Notes: generated by a model from the letters alone, not told the origin. Positions 35,509 through 46,879 are shown, counted from the first letter of the stretch. The stretch: DNA of 64,000 bases from Vandiemenella viatica (GCA_031002005.1 CM061918.1:45296047-45360046), one strand, 5' to 3'. Made by a program: numbers and translations.

Positions 35509-35604
35509 ATTGTGGAGCTGATGATCAGAGCTGGAGTGGATGTGAATGCTAAGATTAGCTATGAGAGTCCAATTTGCAAAGCTGTCAAAGTGGGGAATGT
35601 TGAG
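35509..35604 (+). CDS. Ankyrin-repeat protein, exon 5
   Basis: A 96-bp, 32-codon, phase 0-0 exon between 'atttgcag' and 'gtaagg'. It holds a full ankyrin period: IVELMIRAGVDVNAK, then SYESPICKAVKVGNVE. It follows exon 4 in frame. The next residue expected is the second helix of a repeat, and no + strand exon further right supplies it. The minus-strand exon at 57306-57401 (VVKLLINSGADVNAE) fits exactly, with the same length and phase. This is the key to the reversed block. Confidence 0.9.
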
Positions 35605-36414
35605 GTAAGGTAAACCAAAATTTTGAGATATTATAAGAAAAAAAAATTGCCAGCAGTATGTCTTTTTATGATTTGTGCAGTCTTTGTACCATTATATTAA
35701 CATCTTTGATGAGGAATATTGTGAGAGAGGTATATATTCAAATAAGGATTGAGAAAGGAACCATGATCCCACACAGAGAGTGACAGGGAAGTACAGAAAC
35801 ATACATTGATAGAGATATTAAATGCAACAAAATTTCAGGTATAAACTTTTTATCAGTGTAAGAATGTGATACACAGTGGGTATGAGTCAAAGAGAGTCTA
35901 AATGCGATAATTAAGGATCACAATACAGTTGGAACTACTAAAATGTAGCTGAGTCAATGTTATCAGTAATACAACTCTCATGAATACTAATTAAGAATAA
36001 ATGCCAAAATTCTAATAAGTTATCTGCACCACATAAAGTTAGTTATCATTCTTCTCCAGGCAGCATAGATCATTTAAATAATAAAATAGCCACATAAAGT
36101 AATAACATCAGAAATATGGTACTCATAAAACAAATATTAAAGCCACTGCTGTAACATGGAATGCAAGTTGAAATTCTGATTTAGGCTGAATTTCAAGGAA
36201 ATAATACACTAATATCACTGCTTGAAAATCAAAACTTCTACTTCACACATAAGAATGTGTTTGCTCGATCACTGAAACTGAACACAAAGTACTATTGGCT
36301 GTGTGGGAATAGGGGATGGTATCATGTACAGAATGCTGTGACCCTAAATACATAAACAAATTATAATAACTTTAGAAAGGTAGGATGTGATGTTTACTGT
36401 TTAGACAGATGAGT
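35605..36414. other. Intron 5, first part, nothing recognised
   Basis: No ORF of interest, exon or repeat recognised. AT-rich. Confidence 0.5.
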
Positions 36415-36560
36415 ATTTTATTTATTTATTTATTTATCAATCTTGTTCCATGGATCCCTGCTGAGGAAGTACCTCTGGGATGTGAAACATGTCATAGTTG
36501 ATACATATACACATAATATGAGTCATATCATAGTAAATATATATATAATAACAATGAAAA
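36415..36560 (-). mobile_element. Short LINE or SINE 3' end with (TAAA)n tail
   Basis: On the minus strand a short body (GTTTCACATCC...GGATCCATGGAACAAG) ends in a TAAATAAATAAATAAA tail (36418-36436). A second copy lies at 57105-57185 ('cttgttccacagatcattgctgaggaa' region). Tandem TAAA tails are typical of some non-LTR retroelements. Confidence 0.5.
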
Positions 36561-36569
36561 AAAGACGCT

Positions 36570-37810
36570 AAGTAGCGGAAAGGAATCAAATTAGGATAGG
36601 GAAATGAGCCACCACTTACCTTTAGATGATGGATGTGGGGCGCGAACACACAGAAAAGACACAAACACAAATAATAAAGTAATTTTCGGGAAAAAACCCT
36701 TCTTCAACAAGAGAACATTATGAGAGGTGGGTGCACCCGGAGACTGCCTCACGGAAAGACCGCCGGTCGACAAAATGGTGGGGGTAAATTCAAACATCGG
36801 AAAAGTAGAGGGGCAGTGAATCAGAGCTCATACCCGAGCAAAAATTAATATCCAAACTAATATCTGGTTGGTAGGAAGATCAAAATATAATATATATTGA
36901 AAAAATTAAAATATTATACAAATAAAAATATATATATAATAATAATAATAATTATGAATTAAACATCACCTCAGGTTAGTGGTGGTTCAATATAGGTAGT
37001 GGAAAGGAGAGGGAGAAAGAAAAAAAAGGTGACCGGGTATTATCTTAGGTTGAGACCAGGTGGTTGCCTAGTGCCAAGTTTGTACTGGTAGGCAAGTTCC
37101 CACCTTCTGAGTTCAGAGAAACTGCTGCTATTAGGGAGAACTCTGATAGCACGGACTGTGTAACAAGAGTTGAAATTATTCAAGTCGTGGGTTATGGCAT
37201 GGGCAGCAACTGGGTGCTTTGGGTTCTGTGTGAATACCGTCTGACGGTGGCCATTCATTCTTATGGAGAGTGCATTTGTGGTCAAACCTATATATGAAGC
37301 CAGGCAGTGGTTGCATGTTAACTGGTATATTACATGCGTGGTTTCACAGGTGGCGTGTCCTATGATAGGGAAGCTTTCCCCTGTGACCGGGTTGATGAAA
37401 GTGGTGGAAGCATGGTGTATGTCACACATCTTGCAGCGTGGTCTATTACATGGGAAAGAGCCTTGGGGTTGACTGTTAGGAAGAGGAAGACTGTGTTTGT
37501 GGACTAGAAGTTCGCTGAGGTTAGGAGGTCTGCTGAAACAAGTTCTAGGAGGGGCAGGGAGGATTTTAGGAAGAATGGATCTCATTTCAGGGCATGTTTG
37601 TAAGAAATCATAGCCCTGCCGGAGGACTCTGTTGATGGATTCGAGGCCTGGGTAGTACTGTGTGACCAAGACTGGATTGTGGTTGGTTTTTGCGGGTCTG
37701 GTATGATTGATTGGCTGATTCAGTTGTGCTGTGGCACGTGAAAGCTGTTTGTTAACCAAAGCTGGAGGGTAGTTCCGAGATATTAATGCTTCTGAAATAC
37801 TGTTTGAATA
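36570..37810 (-). mobile_element. Penelope-like element fragment, endonuclease plus terminal repeat
   Basis: A minus-strand PLE piece with the endonuclease at 37040-37800 and, downstream, a terminal-repeat-like region (36580-36800). The latter contains 'cacttacc...agatgatgg', comparable to 'cttaccacagatgaaggcag' at 60128 and 63660. The RT part is absent; the LINE at 37.8-42.2 kb begins where it would be expected. A hammerhead-like string lies at 36684-36712 on the minus strand: TTGTTGA, a GGG/CCC hairpin, GAAAA. Confidence 0.7.
37040..37800 (-). pseudogene. PLE linker and GIY-YIG endonuclease, open but lacking RT
   Basis: This is the best preserved PLE endonuclease here, an uninterrupted frame on the minus strand. 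Order: NYPPALVNKQLSRATAQL; YPGLESINRVLRQGYDFL; FSRPPNLSELLVHKHSL; a Cys cluster (CNRPRCKMCDIH); then the nuclease with HVIYQLTC, NHCLASYIGLTTNALSIRMNGHRQ (GIY-YIG strand and Arg/His region) and a C-terminal ELRRWELAYQYKLGTRQPPGLN. In related elements the nuclease follows an RT that resembles telomerase; here that RT is missing. The frame runs back through 37981 into the neighbouring LINE, but that extension is a chance read-through. Confidence 0.82.
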
Positions 37811-37901
37811 ATATATATATATACGTATTTTACAAATACAAGAAATAATAATAAACATACATTTTTGCAACTGAGTTTTGCAAACGTCATAATGAGTACA
37901 A

Positions 37902-40900
37902 TTAATTATTTTCTTCAAATTCTTGAATGGAGTAGAAGGAGTTGCCAATAAGATAATCTCTAAGTTTTTGTTTGAATACATCTTTATTATCTGAAAGCTG
38001 TTTTATACAATTAGGTAGTTTATTAAACAGATGTATCCCAGAATAATTAACTCCTCTTTGTACTAATGACAGAGATGTTTGTGTTTTATGCAAGTTATTT
38101 CTGTTTCTTGTATTGAAACTGTGTACCTGTGAATTAGGTGTAAACAGGTTAAAATTTTCTATGACAAAGCTCATGAGAGAATATATATACTGAGAATACA
38201 TTGTAAGAATATCGAGTTTCTTAAAGAGTTGTCTGCAAGAAGTTCTTGGTTTTACCCTACACAGAAACCTAATAGCTCTTTTCTGTGCTATGAAAACTTT
38301 TTTACTTTGTGAAGAGTTTCCCCAAAAAATTATGCCATATGACATTACTGAATGAAAATAAGAGGAGTACACCTGTTTCATTAATTCTAGATCTGCTGTT
38401 AGAGAAAGTGTTCGTATTGCGAAGGTGGCACTACTTAACTTTGTCAGTAGTGTAGTGATATGATCATGCCAACAGAGTTTCTGATCTATTTTAATACCAA
38501 GAAATTTTATACTCTCTGTTTCTAAGATTGTGTTGTTTTTATAGTTTATACATATATCTGGCTGTGCATAGTTTTTTGTTTTAAACCTAATATAATGTGT
38601 TTTTTCAAAATTTAATTTTAATGAATTTGCCTTAAACCAATTTGCTACTACTCTAAGTACTTCATTTACATTAAATTCTATAGTACTGTTTGGTGTTTTA
38701 CGCACAGTCAGGTTAGTGTCATCTGCAAATAAAACACTCTTAACTTTGTCGGATAAATTTCCAGGAAGGTCATTGATGTATAACAGAAAGAGGAGGGGAC
38801 CTAAGACAGAGCCTTGTGGAATTCCATGTTTTATTTTCTCCCAGTCTGATGAAGCATCTTTACTTATTTTAGAATCAAAAATTGAAACTTTTTGCATTCG
38901 GCTTTCAATGTATGATTTAAACCATTTACCTGCGGTCCCAAAAATACCATAGTATTCCATTTTTTTCAAAAGTAATTCATGATTTACACAGTCAAATGCT
39001 TTTGCAAGATCACAAAATATTCCTACAGGATTCATTTTATTATTCAGTTCCTCAAATGTGTTATTTAAAAATGAATATATAGCCATTTCTATGGATGATC
39101 CTTTTTTGAACCCAAATTGTGAATTTGTGAGGATATTATAGTGTGTAACATGTTTTATTACTCTACTATACATGACTTTTTCAAAAACCTTTGAGAATGT
39201 TGAAAGTAATGAAATGGGACGATAGTTGTCTACACATGTTACTTCTGCTTTTTTAAATACTGGTTTTACAACAGCATATTTTAGTCTATCGGGAAAAACA
39301 CCTTGTATTAAGGATTCATTACAAATGTGAGCAAGTACATGACTGATACAGTCTGAACATCTTTTCAGTAATTTACTTGAAATATTGTCATAGCTGGAAG
39401 AATTTTTAGGTTTTAATTGTTTAATGAGTTTATTTATTTCTGAGACTGTTACTGGTGGCAATTTCATCTCCACAAAGCTATTTGGGAAAGCAGTCTCAAG
39501 AAGCCTTAGAGCACTATGTGGGGATTGCTTTTCTATGCCTAATTTATCTACTACTGACGTAAAATTTTTGTTAAATATTTCACAAACTTCCCCTACTTCG
39601 CTATACACATATCCATTTTGTTCTATTTTTATGTCTTTAGAGTGATTTACAGTTTTTCCTGTTTCAGTCTTTATTATATTCCATATTGTTCTCATTTTAT
39701 TGTCTGAATTTTCAATTTTCGCCGATATGTACCTGTTCTTGGCCTTCCTTATTACATTTCTTAGTATTTTAGAATAAAGTTTATAGTGAACTTTCAGCGC
39801 ATAGTTATCTGATTCTCTCATTTTTAAATAAAGGTCCCTCTTTGTTTTACTAGAGATTCTAATACCCTTTGTTATCCATCCCATGCCCAGTTCATTGTTT
39901 GGAGTGTTGAGAATTTTCCTTTTTTTGAAACTACCTTCAAAAAGTGTTAGAAATATATTCAGAAAGGAATCACCGAGCGTGGTGGTGTAACGGATAGCGT
40001 TCTGGCCTCGCATTCGGGAGGAGGGCGGTTCGAATCCCCGTCCGGGCATCCAGATTTGGGTTTTCCATGGTTTCCCCAAATCACTCCAGGTGAATGCCGG
40101 GATGCTTCCTTCAAAAGGCCATGGCCGAATTCCTTCCCATTCCTTGCCCCCATCCTTTCCCGTCTCTAAAAGACCACGTTGTTAAAAAGGGACGTTAAAC
40201 TGTTACAAAAAAAAAAAAAAAAAAAAAAAACAGAAAGGAATCAAATTTCGCATTAACACCCTGCGCATTATATACTTCGAACCAGTTTTCATTGTTTAAG
40301 GTATCTATGAAGTGTTTTATATTATTTTCACTAATATTTCTTCTATAAACCCAGCTTTTCTTTATCTGTTTAACAGTGTTCCTGGACTCGATACATAATA
40401 GCTGGGCATCATGATCTGAGATACCATTTATTACTGGAAGTATGCTGTAATTACTGCACTGAGGAATATCCATAAAAACATTATCAATTGCAGTCCTGCT
40501 ATTATTTTGTATTCTCGTAGGAAAATTTACAAGTGCTGTTAAGTTAAAAGACAACATCAAGGCTTCCATATCTAATCTATCATTGCTGTGATTCAGAAAG
40601 TCAACATTGAAATCTCCACATAATACTATTTGTTTGCTATTTGTAAAACTTAGTAGCAAAGACTCTAAATGAGATAAAAACAGTCTGAAATTACCTGAGG
40701 GGGCCCTGTAAATTGCTATCACTATCAGCTCTTCCTTATCATATTCTAGTTTAGTAACACAACATTCAAAGTGTTGTTCTATACAATACTTACTTACAAC
40801 TACACTACTGCATTCAATATTATTTTTAACAAAAATGGCAACTCCCCCTTTCTCCATTTTACATCTGCAGAAATGAGAGCTTAATTTATAATTTGGGATG

Positions 40901-41073
40901 GACAGCTGAGATATTCCTGTATCAGACAAATGATGATCAGATATACACGAAACATCTACATTAAAATTTCTGGAATTTTGAATCTCTTCTAGGCTTAAGG
41001 TAATGTCATCAGTTTTACTAAATATTCCTCTTATATTTTGGTGGAAAATACTGGTCTGAACACTTTGACGCAT
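37902..41073 (-). CDS. LINE ORF2: endonuclease and reverse transcriptase, interrupted by a SINE
   Basis: It starts at the ATG at 41073 (MRQSVQTSIFHQNIRG). Endonuclease blocks: GGVAIFVKNN, IVIAIYRAPSG, VLCGDFNVDF, INGISDHDAQLL. A SINE with its 13-bp duplication occupies 39973-40243. The RT follows: DNYRPISLLSTFSKVFEKVM, SQFGFKKGSSIEMAI, VGIFCDLAKAFDCVNHE, HGIPQGSVLGPLLFLLYIND, VLFADDTNLTV (catalytic) and a C-terminal IAQKRAIRFLCRVKPRTSC. It stops at 37902. The insertion is 271 bp; taking it out restores a single frame (about 966 codons), so the element was intact until the SINE arrived. As it stands, the frame is broken. Confidence 0.92.
39960..39972. repeat. Target site duplication of the SINE, left copy
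   Basis: CAGAAAGGAATCA here and again at 40231-40243, directly after the poly(A). Thirteen identical bases, typical of LINE-mediated insertion. Confidence 0.92.
39973..40230 (+). mobile_element. tRNA-derived SINE with poly(A) tail
   Basis: 258 bp on the + strand, antisense to the LINE. The head has a pol III A box (TGGTGTAACGG, 39983-39993) and B box (GGTTCGAATCC, 40027-40037) 33 bp apart, as in tRNA genes. A body follows with 'ggttttccatggtttcccc', 'aatgccgggatgcttcc' and 'gggacgttaaac', then about 24 A. This body resembles a SINE type I recall as widespread in insect genomes. Flanked by a perfect 13-bp duplication and with intact promoter boxes, it is a young copy. The acceptor stem does not pair, so it is not a tRNA gene. 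Confidence 0.92.
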
Positions 41074-41202
41074 TGACTTTGAATTGTTTATTTTATTATT
41101 ACATAGGGTCTACTGATATATCAGTTGGAATTTTTAATTTCAACAAATTATGATCATCAGAGACATTAATTTCCTTTAGACATCTTAATAAATCTATTTT
41201 AT

Positions 41203-42180
41203 TTACCCTAAAAAAGGCCGCGACTTAACACCATTTATCACAGGAATACCTCTTTCACTCACCTGGCATCCTCTGACCTCATCAGCAATAAGAAGCGAAA
41301 GCTTCCTCTTACCTTTGACATTCAGATGGAGTCCATGGCGAGTATAACTGTCCCTACCAATGCAGGTCACATCAATCAAACCAATGTGTGAATTAGCCGG
41401 CTGCCAGAGAACCCTTTCCAAGGATGCATTTGTATGCCTGATGTTATGCCACATCCAGGGTTTATCGTAACACTCAAGCAAACCAACAAATCTCACACTT
41501 GTCTGACGTGTGTTCCTGGAAATGTGGGCAATGTCTCCCTCAATTGAGTAATTGAGGTCTTTATCAAGGCTATTTCCTGGTCCCCCAACAATTACAACAC
41601 AATCCTCATTTGAAAAATCTTTAACTAAGTCTTTCACATTTGCTACCACACTTCCAAGATCTGCATTTGTTTTGAAAATACTGCAGACTTCATAATCTGG
41701 CCCCAAGTCAGACTGAACCATCTCACTGATTCCCCTCCCGTGACTGCTCCCAAGTAACAGTACCTTCCTGCGTTTACTTTTAGATACACCCTGAAAACTT
41801 TTCCCTTTTACTTTGCAAGAACCCAGATCGTTCAGTCCAACCTGACGGTCCTCAGAGTCACCATCTAGATCCTCCAATGGCCGAAACACATTGGATGTCT
41901 CCAGCTGGAAACCATCAGACAGACAGCGTCTCCTACCTCTCCTGCCAGAGCTGACTTCCTTCCATTCACTGTTCCGCCTATGCCTAAGAACAGAGTTTTC
42001 TGCCTTCAGGGCCTTTAGATCCCTCTCTGCAGATGCCAAATCTGACTGGAGTTTCAGAATCCGCTGCTCCTGATCACTAATTCTGCAGGAGTGACCGTTC
42101 CAGGAAGTACTGACACAAGAGTCACTGTTAGATACATCGCTGCACCCCCAGTGAAACCAGCGCCCGCAGTCGCGGCATGT
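41203..42180 (-). CDS. LINE ORF1, 5'-truncated: PHD-like finger, coiled coil, SGNH esterase-like domain
   Basis: The minus strand is open from the truncation point to a stop at 41203. First comes CRDCGRWFHWGCSD followed by CVSTSW and HSC, a Cys/His arrangement like a PHD finger (42090-42178). Next is a heptad-rich stretch with LKLQSDLASAERDLKALKAEN (coiled coil), then a basic linker. From about 41780 there is an SGNH-hydrolase-like fold: KVLLLGSSHGRGISE (Ser in the first block), VVIVGGPGNSLD and TRHGLHLNVKGKRKLSLLI (His in the last block). Esterase-type ORF1 proteins are known from CR1 elements and are thought to bind RNA or lipids. The start codon lies in the lost 5' part; the Met at 42039 is internal. 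Confidence 0.82.
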   Translation of the reverse strand, partial: TCRDCGRWFHWGCSDVSNSDSCVSTSWNGHSCRISDQEQRILKLQSDLASAERDLKALKAENSVLRHRRNSEWKEVSSGRRGRRRCLSDGFQLETSNVFRPLEDLDGDSEDRQVGLNDLGSCKVKGKSFQGVSKSKRRKVLLLGSSHGRGISEMVQSDLGPDYEVCSIFKTNADLGSVVANVKDLVKDFSNEDCVVIVGGPGNSLDKDLNYSIEGDIAHISRNTRQTSVRFVGLLECYDKPWMWHNIRHTNASLERVLWQPANSHIGLIDVTCIGRDSYTRHGLHLNVKGKRKLSLLIADEVRGCQVSERGIPVINGVKSRPFLG

Positions 42181-42663
42181 AAGTGTTACAATAATGCATG
42201 TGCTATGCCATTATTGGTTGGTAAATATAACATACAGGAATCTTACAGTGTGGGTTATTGTGCTGATGTGCCACACAATGGATCAGGATGTTTTGGAAGC
42301 TTTCACTACTTCCATTGTCATGCCCTGCTTAAAATCACTGAAGTCTGCCACACGGTAATCTATTATTTAGAGCCAGAAGACGGCAGTGGAGAGGAAAGTG
42401 TGTGGAGGGACAGTCTAGTTGGGCCCTGTTCGCTTGGTGATGTCATGATCGGGTCATTCCTATGCCATAATATGGCTCAATCCCCTGTGGCTTGTAATAA
42501 CCCAATTACTGGCTTCAAAGTTTGGCTTAGATTGAGGCCCTGGCCATGATTAATAACATTATTGCTAAGCCTAATCTCAATCGCCTCCTTCACAACACTG
42601 TCTCAAAAGTTATTTGCATAACAAAGGCATGTCATTTTGATGAAGCATGGCTCATGCCTGTTG

Positions 42664-42846
42664 TCAATGGCATGTTTGGCCATGGCAGTTTTTTTCTTTT
42701 TGTCCAAGTTTAAAATATCTGATGTGTTCTATGTGTCTTTCTTCAATCATCCTTAAGGTTTGCCCTATATAAGAAGTGCCCCATTCACATGGAATTTTGT
42801 AGACTCCAGGAGCCCAAAGAATAAGACCATCCTTTGGAGTTAGCAA
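42664..42846 (-). pseudogene. PLE GIY-YIG endonuclease fragment, left arm
   Basis: The minus strand reads GVYKIPCEWGTSYIGQTLRMIEER, a canonical GIY-YIG core with the YKIPC strand, the YIG half and Arg on the following helix, then HIEHIRYFKLGQKEKN and a frame break. The family differs from the one at 8-9 and 37 kb (IYQLTC). Confidence 0.8.
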
Positions 42847-43009
42847 CAGCTGTCCAGTTTTTGGTGGAGGTTGAAAAATCGATGCCCTGTTTGTTGAGCA
42901 ACCTCACTATTTTTGATGTTACTGCTCCACAGAAAGGTAAAAAGGCACACAGGTTGTCTCAATATCTATCATCTGTATTGGTTCTGTTGTTTCTTCCAAT
43001 ATAGAGCAA

Positions 43010-43228
43010 ACTTTAAGAATGATTGATGAAAGATGCAAAGAACACAACAGACATTTTAAACTTAGACTAAAAGAAAAATCTGCCATAGCCAAACATGTCA
43101 TTGAGAATGGGCACAAGCCATGCTTTGACAAAACGAGTCGCCTTTGTTATGCAAATAAATTTTGGAACTGTGTTGAGAAGGAGGCAATTAAGATTAGGCT
43201 TAGTAATAATGTTATTAATCATGATTAG
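43010..43228 (+). pseudogene. PLE endonuclease C-terminal fragment, right arm
   Basis: The + strand encodes RMIDERCKEHNRHFKLRLKE, then SAIAKHVIENGHKPCFDKTS, NKFWNCVEKEAIKIRLS and NNVINHD with a stop. This is the inverted, better preserved counterpart of the left-arm fragment. It keeps the whole C-terminal helix region (AKHVIENGH, Glu-rich EKEAIKIR) that the left copy lost to a frameshift. The GIY-YIG core itself is missing. Confidence 0.75.
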
Positions 43229-43480
43229 GGCCTCAATTTAAGCCAAACTTTCAAGCCAGTAATTGGGTTATTACAAGCCACATGGGATTGAGCCATATTA
43301 GGGCATAGGACTTTAGGACATCATGATGTCACCAAGTGAGCAGGGCCCAACTAGACCGGCCCTCCACTCGCTTTCCTCTCTGCTCCTGGCTGCTGGTGCT
43401 ATATAATAGACTACCGTGCGGTAGACTTCAGTGATGTTAAGCGGGGCTTGACAATAGAAGCAGTGTAAGCTTCCGAAATG

Positions 43481-45166
43481 TCAATTTTGACATGGCTTGA
43501 CGTGAAAAGTTTTTATACAACATTGCCACTGTGGGAATGTACATAGTTAAAAAATACTTATCTTACACTGAATAAAATTACATGTCTCACAGACAGATTG
43601 CAACACTTCACTTCACCCATTAATGTTTGGTAGAAGAATAGGAGTAATACAAGAATAAGAGAAGATAACAATGACCACAAGCTGGCACTTGTAATCAGGT
43701 ATAAGGTATGTCAAGTGAGCATGGTGCTAGGGGTTTGCTTCAGCACTGATCGACCTTAGTAATGATCGTGATTGTAACTGGCACCTATAAGATTTAATTT
43801 TCTGGCTGCCACACCATTGATTGTACCTCTACAGTGAAAGGTATTTAAACACTATCCACAAGTTTTCACTTCAAAAAAATTATGTTCTGTTGAAAGTTCC
43901 TTAACAGATTTCGATACCAGTGTTGGACTATCAGTACCACATGAAGAAAGCAGGTTAATCACGTTCATTCTTGTTCCCTTACTAGGATGAGGATACTATG
44001 GGGGCATACCAAAGCACACTCCTGATTCATACCAAACACTAGACTGGCATTGCTCAACACACCAGTCATGAAATAAACTCAATGAAAATTAGGACGGGAC
44101 TGGCCACTAAGAAGGCATTGCTGGCTCCACTAGATTGTGTATAGTCTTCAATGGTCATTAAAGGGTAGTCTGTAAACTGTTAGATGTCTTTTATGATTTA
44201 TCAAGATGGATTCGCAACTAGCAACTTAACATGAGCTAGTCTTCTTTATCCCGGGTTGCTGAACCTATTAATCAGCTGGTGTTAAACTAAACATGACTAA
44301 CATCTTATTTAGTAGCCCAGTAGACTGGACAGAAGAGCTTGGCCACAAGTCGAAACTAGCTACTGCTCTGCATGACTAGACTGCTGTTTGACGACTGGGC
44401 AGGGAGCAAGGTTCTGGAGGCGGTATTTATAGCATCGTTGCTGCTTGTGCCTGGGAACTAAATTTTCTGGTAGTTCCCACGAATTGCATCAGAAAACTGA
44501 TAAGTTTTTGATGATATTCCGCCAAACAATTTTGACCTTGACAACAAAAATAATCCTATTTCTCTAAAATTTTGGTAGTTGCAAGATATCATTACAAATG
44601 CCAAATTAGGATATTATAAATTTTTTTGTAACTTCAATAGTTTTGCCTGAAAAGAGTCATTTAGATGTGATTAACATAACTCTCGAAATATTACTCCTAT
44701 CGAACTGAAACAAATTTCATTCTATTCTCCTATTTCTCTTTTATTATCTGATATCAAATAAAGTGTTTTACCTAATTTTGAAAGTGGTATAAAGTTTGAA
44801 AACAAAATTTGACTACTTAAATTATTCAAAGTATCGACTTGGGAATAGCTTCAAACAAATTTCCATATTGAAAAACGGTTCCTGTAAAAATTTCGAATCT
44901 CTAAGTACATTCCCTGATTTATTACGAATTTTAGAAATATCATTCCTCCCAAATGCGGTCCGATTTTGAGCTCCACTGTCCAAGCATTTCTGGCGCCAAA
45001 ACCTATTTCACTTTATTACAATTAAATGCTTTAATATTTTGAAATAAAACTTGCTAAAAAATCTTTATATTTAAATAAACTTTACTCTGAACATAATTTC
45101 TTTTTATGAATTCCCGAATAAAACTGAAATATTTAACTTTTTCATGAGGCACATGTCTTGCTATAC
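43481..45166. other. Intron 5, middle part, nothing recognised
   Basis: No exon, domain or named element recognised. AT-rich after 44450. A transposon relic cannot be excluded. Confidence 0.45.
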
Positions 45167-46879
45167 CAAATTATATATATATATATATATATATATAAAG
45201 ATCTTTAAAACCCATGAAACTTTCCAGAATTTTAATATGTTGTTAAAACCAAAATTACACTACTTTCTATCTATCAATTGACTTCTTAACTGTTTTCTAA
45301 TGATTGAATACTTCGGTTTTAGAGTGGAAAATTATGTGACAAAATTCTTTACCGGCAAATCACTTTTAAACATATTTAAACTCTAAGTAAGATTTTCTAA
45401 CAACAAGCTTTCTCATCTTCTCGCTATTTATTAACCTAAACATCTTTTGTACAAAAGAAATTTACTGATTTAGCGAAGCGATATGAAAGTAAAATATTAC
45501 CTATTCAAATCTGAGGTTATGTTTCTTAACAGCTGTTTCAATGAATCTAACTCTTGAATTTATTTTTCATACTTGAATTAATGCTTATTTAGGACATATT
45601 ACTTGGAATTATTATTATAATTAACTGTAACAATGGCTTTAAAATGGTGGTACCATATACTTCAATTGATCTTGCTATTTTGGAAACTAATTTCATTATC
45701 TGAAATTCTAAGATGTGTTACAGAATAGCTGATAGAAATAATTTGCTGTACTAGTTCTTTGGAATAAACCTATTTCTAAATGGTTTTAAAAAGGTTATAG
45801 ATATATTACAGGGTGTGGAAAAAGTTTCTTTTGAAGGCAAGGAAGTCAGGGATTGGAACAAATTGCTAAGAGATTTTATAAAAAGTTTATTAGAAATATT
45901 GAAAGAATTTAAAATTTATAAAGGGCAATAGTAATTTGTAATAATATTTTAAAGTTTTTTTAAAACTTTATATTTAGTCTCATATGTAGCGCAGGTGGTA
46001 GTTAAATCTATTGAAGTGCTGATGATGGAATGTACATTGTAAGACCCAAAGCTGATACCGGGGCTGTAGTATCACCTTGCTGACTTAACTAACAGATCAC
46101 GTGGATGGAAAGTTCTGTGGAATTTTCATAAAACAATTTGAATTTGATCATGTAGCCTAATAGCAACTTATCTTAAATGCTTGAAGGTCGCCACTAGATC
46201 TGTTTCTAAACCACAAATCTAGAAAAGGTTCTCAGTCTACGAAATTACAACAGTTCACTTCAGGAGAATTTAAAGTTTTATTTTCAAAGTCACATTTACT
46301 AAAATGCAATAAACAGTTGAGTAGGCAAATCGAACACTCGTTTATAAAATATTGCAGATTGTGGAGAGAAATTACCAACCAAAACCCCTTTTCAGAATTT
46401 CGAAGTTCTAGCAGACATTATTCTCGCAGGCTATCATGCCTAAGTACCAACATGGCCGACTCTGTAGCGCCAACTTTCAACCGTCTTCCTACCCGCTCCA
46501 ATACAAGACTTGTGCAGGTTAACTTCACATAGCACTCCACGGAAAAAGACAAGACGAAACCAAAAGAAAGAAAAGACTACATATTATGAAGTTACTACTT
46601 TGGACATCACTGAGAAAATCATGCGTGGAGTTGCGCAATTACTTTCCGGCATACGAGTGAGACAATGTGATCTTACTGCACGATTGTATATAGGCTGCTC
46701 ATAGCCTATGACCTTGGCAAATCTTTCTTTAATTAATATCTCCAAAAGTACAAAACAGTTTAACTTGAAATTTTTACAGGAACTTTCTATTATCATATTC
46801 TATTTGTTTTAATTTAATTTATTATTGCAAAGGGTTTCTAGTGTCTTAAAACTAAAGTCATCACATGACCAACTTAGGG
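45167..46879 (+). repeat. Large unclassified repeat, copy 1 (inverted partner at 61.9-63.6 kb)
   Basis: About 1.7 kb, starting at a (TA)n run and cut by the assembly gap. It is near-identical to the reverse complement of 61904-63621; over 46311-46640 I see only a handful of differences. It holds LINE tail-family sequence (45835-45930) and a segment (46040-46500) related to the PLE insertion at 5590-6060 ('ccaaagctgataccggggctg' region). The end nearest the gap, 46620-46730, has a TATA-like 'tgtatatagg' in inverted order. A 71-codon ORF (46317-46532) is shared with the other copy but has no recognised domain. Confidence 0.85.

Larger units (their letters stand above)
37811..42180 (-). mobile_element. 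CR1-like LINE, nearly complete, 5' end truncated
   Basis: A minus-strand non-LTR retrotransposon with the C-terminal part of ORF1 (41203-42180) and ORF2 (37902-41073), interrupted only by a SINE. ORF1 has a PHD-like Cys/His cluster, a coiled coil and an SGNH esterase-like domain, a set known from CR1-clade elements. The 3' region after the ORF2 stop is about 90 bp with a TA-rich run at 37811-37823. It abuts a PLE fragment on each side. The low damage suggests a recent insertion. Confidence 0.88.
42282..43480. mobile_element. Inverted pair of Penelope-like fragments (second PLE family)
   Basis: The left arm, 42282-about 42770, is on the minus strand; the right arm, about 43000-43480, is its inverted copy. 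Shared landmarks in opposite orientation include 'gccagtaattgggttattacaagcc', abbreviated 'gtaattgggttattac' (42498-42513 / 43257-43272), and 'agcttcc' at the outer ends. The arms differ by substitutions (roughly one in eight), so the duplication is old. The approximately 230-bp centre carries extra nuclease sequence belonging to the left copy. Confidence 0.75.

Noticed and set aside
37040..37981. A 313-codon ORF treated as one protein
   Set aside because: Its first third is the 3' end of the CR1-like LINE read in another frame; only the part from about 37800 down is PLE coding sequence.
39983..40037. A tRNA gene
   Set aside because: Pol III A and B boxes are present, but the acceptor stem does not pair, a SINE body with poly(A) follows, and a target duplication flanks it.
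40195..40235. Poly-Phe end of the endonuclease ORF as a real C-terminus
   Set aside because: It is the SINE poly(A) read in antisense.
42091..42549. 152-codon + strand ORF
   Set aside because: Lies antisense over LINE ORF1 and the left PLE arm; no domain and odd composition.
43010..43228. A host nuclease gene
   Set aside because: It is the inverted partner of a PLE endonuclease fragment and lacks the catalytic core.
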